Source of the DNA: JAUWCL01 sp964599375
GTDB lineage: Bacteria > Krumholzibacteriota > Krumholzibacteriia > Krumholzibacteriales > Krumholzibacteriaceae
Direction of reading: 5' to 3'
Length of the DNA stretch: 64,000 bases
Assembly: GCA_964599375.1 (NCBI GenBank)
Contig: CAZREW010000003.1
Span: 1 to 64,000, forward strand
A program made the translations under genes and the position numbers. Under the pieces are notes generated by a model. It made no database searches. It saw only the letters and a list, made by a program, of their open reading frames with translations, and was not told the origin of the DNA. This document shows positions 34,333 through 42,279 of this stretch, in pieces. The first letter of the stretch is position 1; every line of letters starts with the position of its first letter.

Positions 34333-36497
34333 AGAAAGACTTCCTGCTTGAGATAGGGTGCGAGAACCTGCCCAGCGGTTATATCGACGGAGCGATCAGC
34401 CAGCTCGAGGAGATCTTCTCAAGGGAGCTCGGCTCGATGAAGACGGGGTACGACTCCCTGTACGTGTCCGGCACGCCCAACCGTCTTGTAGTCTACGTGA
34501 AAGGACTGCCTTCAAAACAGGAGGGGTCGGTGAGCACCGTCACCGGGCCTCCCGTCTCAGTGGCCGTCGCTGATGACGGGAGCTGGACGAAGGCCGCCGA
34601 GGGATTTGCCAGGAAACAGGGAGTAACGGTCGATGACCTTTCCCGGCTGAAGACGGACAGGGGCGAGTATATCGCAGTAGAGGTCGCTGAGAGGGGCCGG
34701 CCCGTAGATGCCGTACTGCGGGAGATGCTGCCGGTATGGATATCGTCCATCCGGTTCCCGAAGGTCATGAAATGGGATTCGACCGATCTGAGGTTCGCCC
34801 GGCCGGTCAGGTGGGTCATGGCGCTCCTGGGCGACAGGCTGCTCAGGTTCAGGCTGGGTTCTCTCTCGTCGGCGCCGGTCACCAGGCTGTCCCCGTATTT
34901 CGAGGAGAGCGTGACAGTCGAGGGGCAGAAGCACTATTTCGATATTCTCAGGAAAGCCAGGATAATCCTCGACCGGGGCAGGAGGGAAGAGAAGGTCCAT
35001 GACGACGCGAAAAAGGCGGCGGAGGAGTCCGGCGGCGTCCTGGTGGACGACGCCGAGCTATGCTCGATGGTCGCCAATCTCGTCGAGAGGCCCGTGGTGA
35101 TGGCGGGCTCGTTCGACAGGAAGTACCTCGAACTCCCGCGGGAAGTGATAGTGACGGCTCTGAAAAGCCACCAGAGGTATTTTTCGGTACAGTCCAGGAA
35201 CGGGAAGCTCAAGCCCGGGTTCATCGCTTTCGCCGACGGAGCGAGAAAGAACAGGGCGGAGATACTGAAGGGATACGAGAGGGTCCTGCACGCGAGGCTG
35301 GAGGACGCGGGATTCTATTACTGGGAGGATACGTCGATACCCCTCGAGAAGATGGCCGGGCGTCTCGATGGTATAGTCTGGCTCGAGGGACTGGGTACCC
35401 TGGCAGACAAGTCCAGGCGGACCGCTTCGCTGGCGGCCAGGATATGCGGGTCCTGGAGACCGGGAGACGGCGGGCTGGCGGGTAGGGTGGAACGCGCGTC
35501 CCTCCTGGCGAAGGCGGATCTCGCCAGCGAGATGGTCAAGGACGGGAAGGAATTCACGAAGCTCCAGGGATATATCGGAAGGGAATACGCCAGGGTTTCG
35601 GGGGAACCTGAAGAGGTCGCGGAGGCGGTGTTCGAGCATTATCTTCCGAGATTCTCGGGGGACGCCCTCCCGGCGACCGATACCGGCACCGTGCTCGCGC
35701 TGGCCGACAGACTCGACACTATCGCGGGCTGTTTCATTCAGGGGTTCGGGCCCACTGGCTCACAGGATCCCTATGCCCTTAGGCGTCAGGCGGTAGGCGT
35801 ACTCCGTATCTGCTCGGAGAAGGGGATACCGCTCGATATCCCGGGGACGCTGGATTTCTGCCTGGGGCAGTTCGGGCCTGAGGCCGTAGCCGCTAGCCGC
35901 GGGGACAGGGAGAGTCTTCTTGGCGGCATGGTCGATCTCTTCTCCCAGAGGCTTAACTCGATCCTACGGGCGGAAGGGGTTGATTACGACATCGTATTGG
36001 CGGTCCTGACCGCTCCCTGGCAGTACCCGTCAGCCGTCGGGAGGATGGCAGGGCGGCTGCGCGAGATGAGAGATGAGGGCCGGCTGTACGATTTCTCCCT
36101 CGCGATGAAGCGGACAGTCAACATCCTCGCGAAGGAATACAGGAGGCCTGTCTCCCTTGAAGAGGGCGAAAAGGCCCTTCTGGAGGTTTCAGGCGGGAAA
36201 GGAGTCGCAGGCACCTTCGATCCGGGCCTCTTCTCAGAGAAAGCGGAGAAGTTCCTGTTCGATGAGGCCTCGAAGGCCGCCGAAAGACTGCTGGGCCTCG
36301 GGCCGGATCAGTTTGAAAGCAGCGTGGATATCCTATACGGCCTTGTACCGGCGGTGAATACGTATTTTGACAAGGTCCTGGTGAACTGCGAGGAAGAATC
36401 GGTCAGAAATAACAGAACGGCCTTCCTGCTGGCTCTAAGCAGGGTTTCAGGGCGTTTCTGTAATTTTCTTGAGATTGTCGTCGAACAGGGTCAGTAA
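34329..36497 (+). CDS. glyS: Glycyl-tRNA synthetase beta subunit
   Basis: The 722-aa subunit binds tRNA-Gly and supports the alpha subunit. It starts MKKDFLLEIGCENLPSGYID, a close match to the family LLEIGTEELP start, and contains FPKVMKWDSTDLRFARPVRW and REVIVTALKSHQRYFSVQ. The HD-like central part has ADRLDTIAGCFIQGFGPTGS followed by DPYALRRQAVGVLRI. The C-terminal anticodon domain includes ALSRVSGRFCNFLEIV. Length is slightly above E. coli GlyS (689 aa). The gene ends the operon; a weak stem with T-runs follows at about 36485-36522. Confidence 0.96.
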   Translation: MKKDFLLEIGCENLPSGYIDGAISQLEEIFSRELGSMKTGYDSLYVSGTPNRLVVYVKGLPSKQEGSVSTVTGPPVSVAVADDGSWTKAAEGFARKQGVTVDDLSRLKTDRGEYIAVEVAERGRPVDAVLREMLPVWISSIRFPKVMKWDSTDLRFARPVRWVMALLGDRLLRFRLGSLSSAPVTRLSPYFEESVTVEGQKHYFDILRKARIILDRGRREEKVHDDAKKAAEESGGVLVDDAELCSMVANLVERPVVMAGSFDRKYLELPREVIVTALKSHQRYFSVQSRNGKLKPGFIAFADGARKNRAEILKGYERVLHARLEDAGFYYWEDTSIPLEKMAGRLDGIVWLEGLGTLADKSRRTASLAARICGSWRPGDGGLAGRVERASLLAKADLASEMVKDGKEFTKLQGYIGREYARVSGEPEEVAEAVFEHYLPRFSGDALPATDTGTVLALADRLDTIAGCFIQGFGPTGSQDPYALRRQAVGVLRICSEKGIPLDIPGTLDFCLGQFGPEAVAASRGDRESLLGGMVDLFSQRLNSILRAEGVDYDIVLAVLTAPWQYPSAVGRMAGRLREMRDEGRLYDFSLAMKRTVNILAKEYRRPVSLEEGEKALLEVSGGKGVAGTFDPGLFSEKAEKFLFDEASKAAERLLGLGPDQFESSVDILYGLVPAVNTYFDKVLVNCEEESVRNNRTAFLLALSRVSGRFCNFLEIVVEQGQ

Positions 36498-36590
36498 GAT
36501 TTTTTTACTTCCTGTCCCTTTTTGGCACGCATATACAGGGCGCTGCGTTCTCAATCCTCATAATTGCCTTATTATTGGTGTATTTGCCGA

Positions 36591-36619
36591 TTGACATAAT
36601 GGCTCCCCTGTGATAAAAT
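36591..36619 (+). promoter_or_regulatory. Strong sigma-70-type promoter for the 1030-aa secreted protein
   Basis: TTGACA at 36591-36596, a 17-base spacer and TAAAAT at 36614-36619. This is the best-matching housekeeping promoter in the window. Start expected near 36626. Confidence 0.75.
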
Positions 36620-36884
36620 CTTCACGGTCTCAGAGTAGACGCTGGTCGTGCCCCTGTGGGCGAGCCATCGTGGCGAGCAGGGTTTCCACTACGCCGACCG
36701 CCGTTGGAGAACCAGACTTACTCGACATAATTCTGATGCTCAAACGGGAGAGGAACCTTGCACGGGCCGGTTGGACCAGGCATAAGGAGGAAAAAGATTC
36801 GATCCAGCCAGATGGTTTTTTCGGCGGCACTACTGAGATAATAATGTTTTGGGTTTATTCTCTTAACGCTGGGGGGAATAAATA
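36620..36884 (+). other. About 260-base leader of the secreted-protein gene
   Basis: An open frame from 36610 is not convincing as a gene: its codon pattern is poor and it runs into the next start. Short stems are possible (GCCC/GGGC near 36653-36664, GCCA/TGGC near 36664-36674), and a CCA...TGG stem with a T-run lies near 36806-36820. GGGGGGA before the ATG serves as ribosome site. No known riboswitch class was recognised. Confidence 0.4.
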
Positions 36885-39800
36885 ATGAGGAAAGCCTTAG
36901 TAGTATTACTGGGCGTTTGCCTCCTTGCCCTGTTCGTCGGTTCCGTGTCGGCGCGCGATATCGACAGAACCGGAAAGCGTGCCGTGAAGGCTGTTGCTGA
37001 CGACGAAAATCCTGCTCTCATCGACCAGGGTCTTCAGACTCTAGCGGCCACGGCAGCTGCTGACACGTTCTGCATCGTCTGGTTCGATTTCGAACAGATG
37101 GACTGGCAGGGCTGGATTAGTCTTGATAACACAGCTCAGGTAGATACCTTCTTCCACGTTGACGATTTCGCCGGGCTCGGCGGTGGCAGCTTCGGCCGCC
37201 TCGTCGCTCTCGAAGGAACAAAGTCACTGTGGTGCGGCACCCCTCCGGGTGACAGTTTCTATCTTTGCTCGTGGTACAACGCTCCTGGTTACGGCAATAC
37301 CTGGAACCAGATCTGTTACTCGGATGCCATACCCTTCACGGGCATCCTGACTTGGTCATTCAAGGGTAGTTTCGACTCAGAGCCAGGCTATGATTATACG
37401 TACGTAGAGTACGACGCTGGTGACAATAACTGGGTGGAGATCAATGCATACGATGATGTTCTTCCGGACACCGTCTGTGTGCATCAGCTTCTCCTTGCTC
37501 AGGCTGCCACAAAGCTGCGTTACCACTTCGTATCCGACGGTGCCTGGTCAGACCAGGACGGTCTCTATGATACAGATGGTGCGTGCATCATCGACAGTAT
37601 CACGATAACCGACGCTGGTGGCCCGATCGATTATGAGGATTTCGAAAGCTATGCTGACGGTGCCAGGGGAACGCTTGGTATCTGGCATTGCACGATCGAG
37701 GACGCTTTCGGCGACTATGTCGGGTTGATGAACAACCTCGTTGACAAGGATCCCTGCGGTGACAACTTCGGCACCCAGATCATTTTCTTCAACGGTTCGC
37801 CTTACCCGAGTGCCGATTACCCCGGTCTTTTCGATACTCCGTTCTGCACGGGCCCTGGTGGGCTCGAGGCTCCATGTCAGGACCAGGCGCTCATATCGCC
37901 TGTCATCGACATGCTTAAGTATTCATCGGCATGTGATGAGGATCAGGATATGGACATCCCCGGTGGAGTCGCTGGGACTCTCGGTGGTGCTGTCCTGAGG
38001 TTCGTCACCTATCGTGACCTTCCGATGGAAAACCTCGTGTTCTACACCTGGTCAGTCCGCAGCATCGAAGAAGGATGCCCGGGCCAGTGGCTGGACCGTA
38101 ACTATGTCTACTACGGTGGAGACAAGGATTACATCAGCAACGGTTTTGATGTCTCCGACCTAGTCGGCGCTCTGCCGATCCAGGTAAGAGTCGGTGTGTC
38201 CGACATGTGCGACGCCTGGTATGATGTTTATGGTAACTGCGCTGCTCATACTCCTTCTCCGTGGCTTGACAACGTCCGCTTATATCGTTACCAGACGATC
38301 GGCCCGTCCTGGAGTTCTCGTGACCTGGATCTTTTCCAGGATACGTTCCCTCAGGAAGTCGAGCTCAGTACCCATCCGATGGAAGAGTACTGCCGTGCCG
38401 ACGCCGCGAACGACATCGCCCCTGGCGACGAGTTCACGCGCATCGATCCGGGCGACTCTGCCGTTGTAACGGTAGCGGCTCCTCTAGCGGGCGGACTTGA
38501 TACGCTAGTGACTGGTGAAGCGAAGGTCTACTTCCATTGCAACGTAACCTTCCTCGGTCTCGACGGCAAGCCGGACCTTTTCGGCTCGACTCTCGAAGGG
38601 ACCTATGGTACTTACGACAGTGATGACGGTGACTGGACGACGTTCCTGTGCGCACCTGCCGCCACTTCGGCCGGCAACATAGCACCCGACAAGTACTGCA
38701 TCGATCTCAATGACTCGCTCTTTACGCGCGGTTATATGATCGAGTACTACTTCTCGGCTACGGATCGTAACGGTGCTTCATCGGTCTATCCTCGCACGGC
38801 GCAGGATCCGGACGGCCATCTTTTCGAGTTCACATGCCTGCCGACCCTGAGGACTGTTCCGGGCGTTCTGTACTGCGACGACTTTGAAGGTCGCGGCACG
38901 TTCATCGGAGAGGTTCAGCAGTACTTTGATCCGGCATTCGCCGCCGTCACCCCGACTGGTGAGCCTCTGCCTGACAGGTACGATACGAACGCTCCGTCCT
39001 CCGGTGTCAGCAACGGCGTTGGCGCCTATACTTCGGTAACAGACGGCTCGTCGATCTTCTGCACCGCCTACGAGAAGGTCATCTGGGATTCCGGGGATCT
39101 GAACTCGGTGACGATCACTGACGGTACAGATCACTCCGACAAATCCGATGATGCCCAGTTACTCGTAGACTGGATGAACGTTTCCGAGCACAAGGTCGGA
39201 CTCCTTGTCATGGGCGACCAGATCGCTTACGACCTTTCGGGGTCGGAAGCTGCCGTAGCTCTTGAGCTCGTCAGCACGATCTGCGGTGTGACGCTCGAAA
39301 ACAGCAGTTACTACGATATGACCGGCGGCCGCGAGGCCGGCGGCGTAGTGACTCCGCTCATCACCGGTGTTTCCGGTGGCCCGTACGACGGAATAAGCTA
39401 CTACGCGTACGGTGGCTGCTTTATCATCAACGACTTCGATGTTCTTGAGAAGACAGGCAATGGCGAGTACGCTCTGTCGTATCCTGATTACAACAGTCTG
39501 TCGTACTATGCTGGTATCTTCACTGACCAGCTGAACAACGCCAGTGAGCCGCTCAGGACCGTCTGGGTCGGACACAGCTTCATGCTCATCCGCAACGCTG
39601 TGGATGGTGTCCTCGCCAGGAACGAGTTCCTGAAGGATACCTACGAGTTCTTCGAGAACGGTGTCAGCGAGAATTACACCGACACCGAGCTCCCGAAGGC
39701 CTACAGCCTTGCGCAGAACTTCCCCAACCCGTTCAACCCGTCTACGCGGATCCAGTTCGCGCTGCCCGTCAAGGGACACGTGAGCCTGAAGATCTACAAC

Positions 39801-39977
39801 GTGGCTGGACAGCTGGTGAAGACGCTGCAGGATGGCGTCATGGACGCTGGTTCTCATGAGCTTACCTGGGATGGTTCGAACAACCTGGGCAGCAACGTTG
39901 CTTCCGGTGTTTACTTCTACAAACTGAGCGCCGGCGACAACTATGAGAACATGAAGAAGATGGTTCTTCTCAGGTAG
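36885..39977 (+). CDS. Large secreted protein with C-terminal sorting domain, probably abundant
   Basis: The 1030-aa product has a signal peptide (about 1-23, LFVGSVSARD). The long central part is rich in Asp, Gly, Tyr and Cys, with repeated jelly-roll-like segments (FEQMDWQGWISLD; DYEDFESYADGARGTLGIW; CDDFEGRGTFIGEV). The C-terminal FlgD-Ig-like sorting domain (about 940-1030) starts YSLAQNFPNPFNPSTRIQFA and ends KKMVLLR. Such domains mark proteins for export and surface attachment by type IX-like systems. A strong promoter, a strong terminator and a switch in arginine codons toward CGT/CGC, where neighbours favour AGG, suggest high expression. Its enzymatic or structural role is unknown; a surface or cell-contact protein is plausible. 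Confidence 0.82.
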   Translation: MRKALVVLLGVCLLALFVGSVSARDIDRTGKRAVKAVADDENPALIDQGLQTLAATAAADTFCIVWFDFEQMDWQGWISLDNTAQVDTFFHVDDFAGLGGGSFGRLVALEGTKSLWCGTPPGDSFYLCSWYNAPGYGNTWNQICYSDAIPFTGILTWSFKGSFDSEPGYDYTYVEYDAGDNNWVEINAYDDVLPDTVCVHQLLLAQAATKLRYHFVSDGAWSDQDGLYDTDGACIIDSITITDAGGPIDYEDFESYADGARGTLGIWHCTIEDAFGDYVGLMNNLVDKDPCGDNFGTQIIFFNGSPYPSADYPGLFDTPFCTGPGGLEAPCQDQALISPVIDMLKYSSACDEDQDMDIPGGVAGTLGGAVLRFVTYRDLPMENLVFYTWSVRSIEEGCPGQWLDRNYVYYGGDKDYISNGFDVSDLVGALPIQVRVGVSDMCDAWYDVYGNCAAHTPSPWLDNVRLYRYQTIGPSWSSRDLDLFQDTFPQEVELSTHPMEEYCRADAANDIAPGDEFTRIDPGDSAVVTVAAPLAGGLDTLVTGEAKVYFHCNVTFLGLDGKPDLFGSTLEGTYGTYDSDDGDWTTFLCAPAATSAGNIAPDKYCIDLNDSLFTRGYMIEYYFSATDRNGASSVYPRTAQDPDGHLFEFTCLPTLRTVPGVLYCDDFEGRGTFIGEVQQYFDPAFAAVTPTGEPLPDRYDTNAPSSGVSNGVGAYTSVTDGSSIFCTAYEKVIWDSGDLNSVTITDGTDHSDKSDDAQLLVDWMNVSEHKVGLLVMGDQIAYDLSGSEAAVALELVSTICGVTLENSSYYDMTGGREAGGVVTPLITGVSGGPYDGISYYAYGGCFIINDFDVLEKTGNGEYALSYPDYNSLSYYAGIFTDQLNNASEPLRTVWVGHSFMLIRNAVDGVLARNEFLKDTYEFFENGVSENYTDTELPKAYSLAQNFPNPFNPSTRIQFALPVKGHVSLKIYNVAGQLVKTLQDGVMDAGSHELTWDGSNNLGSNVASGVYFYKLSAGDNYENMKKMVLLR

Positions 39978-40013
39978 TACCGGGCGACCGGGAATCCTCT
40001 GAGGATTCACTTC

Positions 40014-40047
40014 GGAGGCCGGGGATAACACCCCGGCCTCCTTTTTT
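40014..40047 (+). terminator. Strong intrinsic terminator
   Basis: Perfect 11-bp arms GGAGGCCGGGG (40014-40024) and CCCCGGCCTCC (40031-40041) with a 6-base loop and six Ts (40042-40047). It ends the secreted-protein transcript. Confidence 0.95.
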
Positions 40048-40098
40048 GTGAGCGCTTCACCTCATTTACTCATTTTCTGGCGCCTCCGGGCAGCCGGG

Positions 40099-40166
40099 GG
40101 AGACCTGCCGGGCGGTGTAATGAGCCGGCATCGGGAGGCAGGTCTCCGGATGCACTGAACCGCCCG
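40099..40166. other. Overlapping inverted repeats, possible pseudoknot
   Basis: GGAGACCTGCC (40099-40109) pairs with 40137-40147. CGGGCGGT (40109-40116), inside that loop, can pair with ACCGCCCG (40159-40166) beyond it. The two stems share base 40109 and together have H-type pseudoknot order. It lies between a terminator and the next promoter, so it may instead be a DNA-level element. Confidence 0.45.
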
Positions 40167-40173
40167 AAATATA

Positions 40174-40203
40174 TTGACATGCGGATTTCCAGATACATAT
40201 ATT
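40174..40203 (+). promoter_or_regulatory. Sigma-70-type promoter for the lipoprotein operon
   Basis: TTGACA at 40174-40179, an 18-base spacer and TATATT at 40198-40203, about 57 bases before the ATG at 40261. Confidence 0.6.
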
Positions 40204-40260
40204 ACATGTAGATTTGGAGAGACGTATATCCAGAGAAAATAGTCCCAAAGAAGGGTGAAA

Positions 40261-42216
40261 ATGAGACGTTTCAACTCCAGGAATACCATAGGAATACTTG
40301 TGTTCTCGGCCATGGCGCTCACTTTCCTTGTCCCTGCCTGCCGGCAGGAACAGGAGCCTCTGGACAAGAATAGAGCACCGGAGACATATCTAACGGTCGC
40401 TCCTCCTGAGACGACAAACGCTGAATACAGGGTCCATCTCTACTGGTACGGGGAGGACAAGGACGGGGTCGTAACCCAGTTCATGTGGCACCGCTCCGAT
40501 ACCCTCAGGACACTCAGGCCTGATCTAGAGCCTGAACTCGACCTTCTCGACTGGAATCCCGAGGCAAGGAAGGACGATTTCGAGACGGGGACCTTCACCT
40601 CAGCGACAGATACGGTCATCGTCTTCACGGGGTTCGACATCAGGACCGGCGCCATGCTCAACAGGCAGGCATTCCATATAGTCGCCGTAGATGATGGTGG
40701 GCGGATGGACAAGACTCCCGCCAGGGTACAGTTCTTTGCAAAGGTCAACTGTATTCCCAAGGTCAGTTTCTGGTTCGAGAGCGAGACGATACCGCTGGAG
40801 GCATACGTACCCGGGAATCTCGACACGATCAGCATGTTCGAACCCTTCTGTGTCCGGTTCATAGGCAAGACCTGCAACAACATAATCAACGGGTACCAGT
40901 GGATCTACCGCGGGACCGTCTATCCCGACTTCAACAAAGACGGAGTGCCCGACTGGTATATCCCGACGTACGATCCACCGGAGACGGTCCAGGTATGCTT
41001 AGAGAACAGGGGGGTCACTTCGATCCCCGAGGGTGACTTCTATTTCAGGGTGACGGCCAGGGACGAGGCGGGAGCCAGGTCAAAGGCGGATATCATAACG
41101 GGCGAGGGCGTTTTCCAGGTAGTCATCAATCATGATCCAGACACGAAGATCCTGTTCGGGGAGAACTTCTATACCGATCTGTCGGGTGTTCCGCATGAGA
41201 TACTCGTCGACTTTAATGACGCCGCCCCCGACACGATGCCGTATAACTCGAGACTGAGGATGCACTATCTCGGCTGGGATGATCCCAAGGACAGTCTCCA
41301 GTATACTGATCCGCCAGTCCCGATGAGGTTCCAGTTCAAGTTCGAGCGGTGGGGGTATGGCCTCAGTGGTGGTATCAACAGCCACAAGCCAGCCTGGATG
41401 CCGGAGCTGAAAGCGGAGGATACGAACTGCAACTCGAACGAGGATTCGACTACGATGAGAGTAGGCACGTACGACTATTTCTTCCTGGCCAAGTCCTTCG
41501 ACGAGCAGTACAGATACGATCACACTCCCGATTCGGTGGCGTTCGTGGGCAATTTCCCGCCGACCATCGACAGGATCGCCATCGCATACGATTCGATACC
41601 TTACACACCCGGGCTGGAGCTCGCGGATATCAAGGGCGACACGGTCTACATAGCCATCGGTCAGCCCCTGACGCCGAGGCCGGAAGTGGACTATGTCTCC
41701 GCCTACCTCGTCGAATACGACGCGGTCCACGGCGTGTTCAACCAGTTTTTCAAGATCTACATACACGGTTCGGGGCACGACGATCACAGGGATCCGCCGG
41801 GATCCGGCGTCAAGGGATGGTGGTTCTCGCTCGCGGCTCAGCAGGATATCTATTATCGCAGCGAGAAGGAATGGCTCTACAAGTTCAGTACCAATACCCT
41901 GCTGCAGGAGATCTCTTTCAGGCTCGTCATACCGAGAGATCCTGACTCTCCCGATGTTCCACGACCCGATCCGGATTTCGTAAACAATCTGCCTCTGTGG
42001 ATGGGTGATCAGACCCTCGTGGTCAGAGGGTCGGACCTCGGCTCTACGGCGTTGTTCAATGAGGCAATAAGAGGCGTGAGCCCGAAATATGTAAACGACG
42101 ATCCATGCAACGAACTCACTTCCCCGGGCAAGTGGATCGCACAGGACCGAGGCGTCGCCAACTATGCCAGGACGGCCAGGTACGACGGGTGGTTCTATAT
42201 AAAGCTGGTGTACTAG
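40261..42216 (+). CDS. Large Ig-like lipoprotein
   Basis: The product is about 651 aa with a hydrophobic signal ending in a lipobox-like LVPAC (cysteine about 27). The first domain (about 40-160) begins APETYLTVAPPETTNAEYRV and carries LYWYGEDKDGVVTQFMWH, an Ig-like W-x-G-x-D-x-DG pattern. A similar domain opens the next gene. Later segments include FNKDGVPDW and repeated Ig-like strands. The overall function is unknown. I chose ATG 40261, with AAGGG close upstream, over a GTG six bases earlier. It is probably the first gene of a three-gene operon with the following lipoprotein and a sorting-domain protein. Confidence 0.75.
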   Translation: MRRFNSRNTIGILVFSAMALTFLVPACRQEQEPLDKNRAPETYLTVAPPETTNAEYRVHLYWYGEDKDGVVTQFMWHRSDTLRTLRPDLEPELDLLDWNPEARKDDFETGTFTSATDTVIVFTGFDIRTGAMLNRQAFHIVAVDDGGRMDKTPARVQFFAKVNCIPKVSFWFESETIPLEAYVPGNLDTISMFEPFCVRFIGKTCNNIINGYQWIYRGTVYPDFNKDGVPDWYIPTYDPPETVQVCLENRGVTSIPEGDFYFRVTARDEAGARSKADIITGEGVFQVVINHDPDTKILFGENFYTDLSGVPHEILVDFNDAAPDTMPYNSRLRMHYLGWDDPKDSLQYTDPPVPMRFQFKFERWGYGLSGGINSHKPAWMPELKAEDTNCNSNEDSTTMRVGTYDYFFLAKSFDEQYRYDHTPDSVAFVGNFPPTIDRIAIAYDSIPYTPGLELADIKGDTVYIAIGQPLTPRPEVDYVSAYLVEYDAVHGVFNQFFKIYIHGSGHDDHRDPPGSGVKGWWFSLAAQQDIYYRSEKEWLYKFSTNTLLQEISFRLVIPRDPDSPDVPRPDPDFVNNLPLWMGDQTLVVRGSDLGSTALFNEAIRGVSPKYVNDDPCNELTSPGKWIAQDRGVANYARTARYDGWFYIKLVY

Positions 42217-42279
42217 GGATGATATTCTGACGACCGAGCCCGGAAACCCTCACCCCGGGTCTCAGGAGGTTGAAGGTCA

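Noticed and set aside
36523..36540. TGGCAC suggesting another sigma-54 promoter after glyS.
   Set aside because: There is no TTGC at the required spacing. A consensus sigma-70 promoter lies just downstream.
36610..36885. A 91-codon plus-strand frame before the secreted-protein gene.
   Set aside because: It starts within the -10 region of the promoter, has poor codon use and ends on the next start. It is better read as leader.
40062..40367. A minus-strand frame of 101 codons before the first lipoprotein gene.
   Set aside because: It overlaps the promoter, the inverted repeats and the lipoprotein signal peptide; no domain and no ribosome site.
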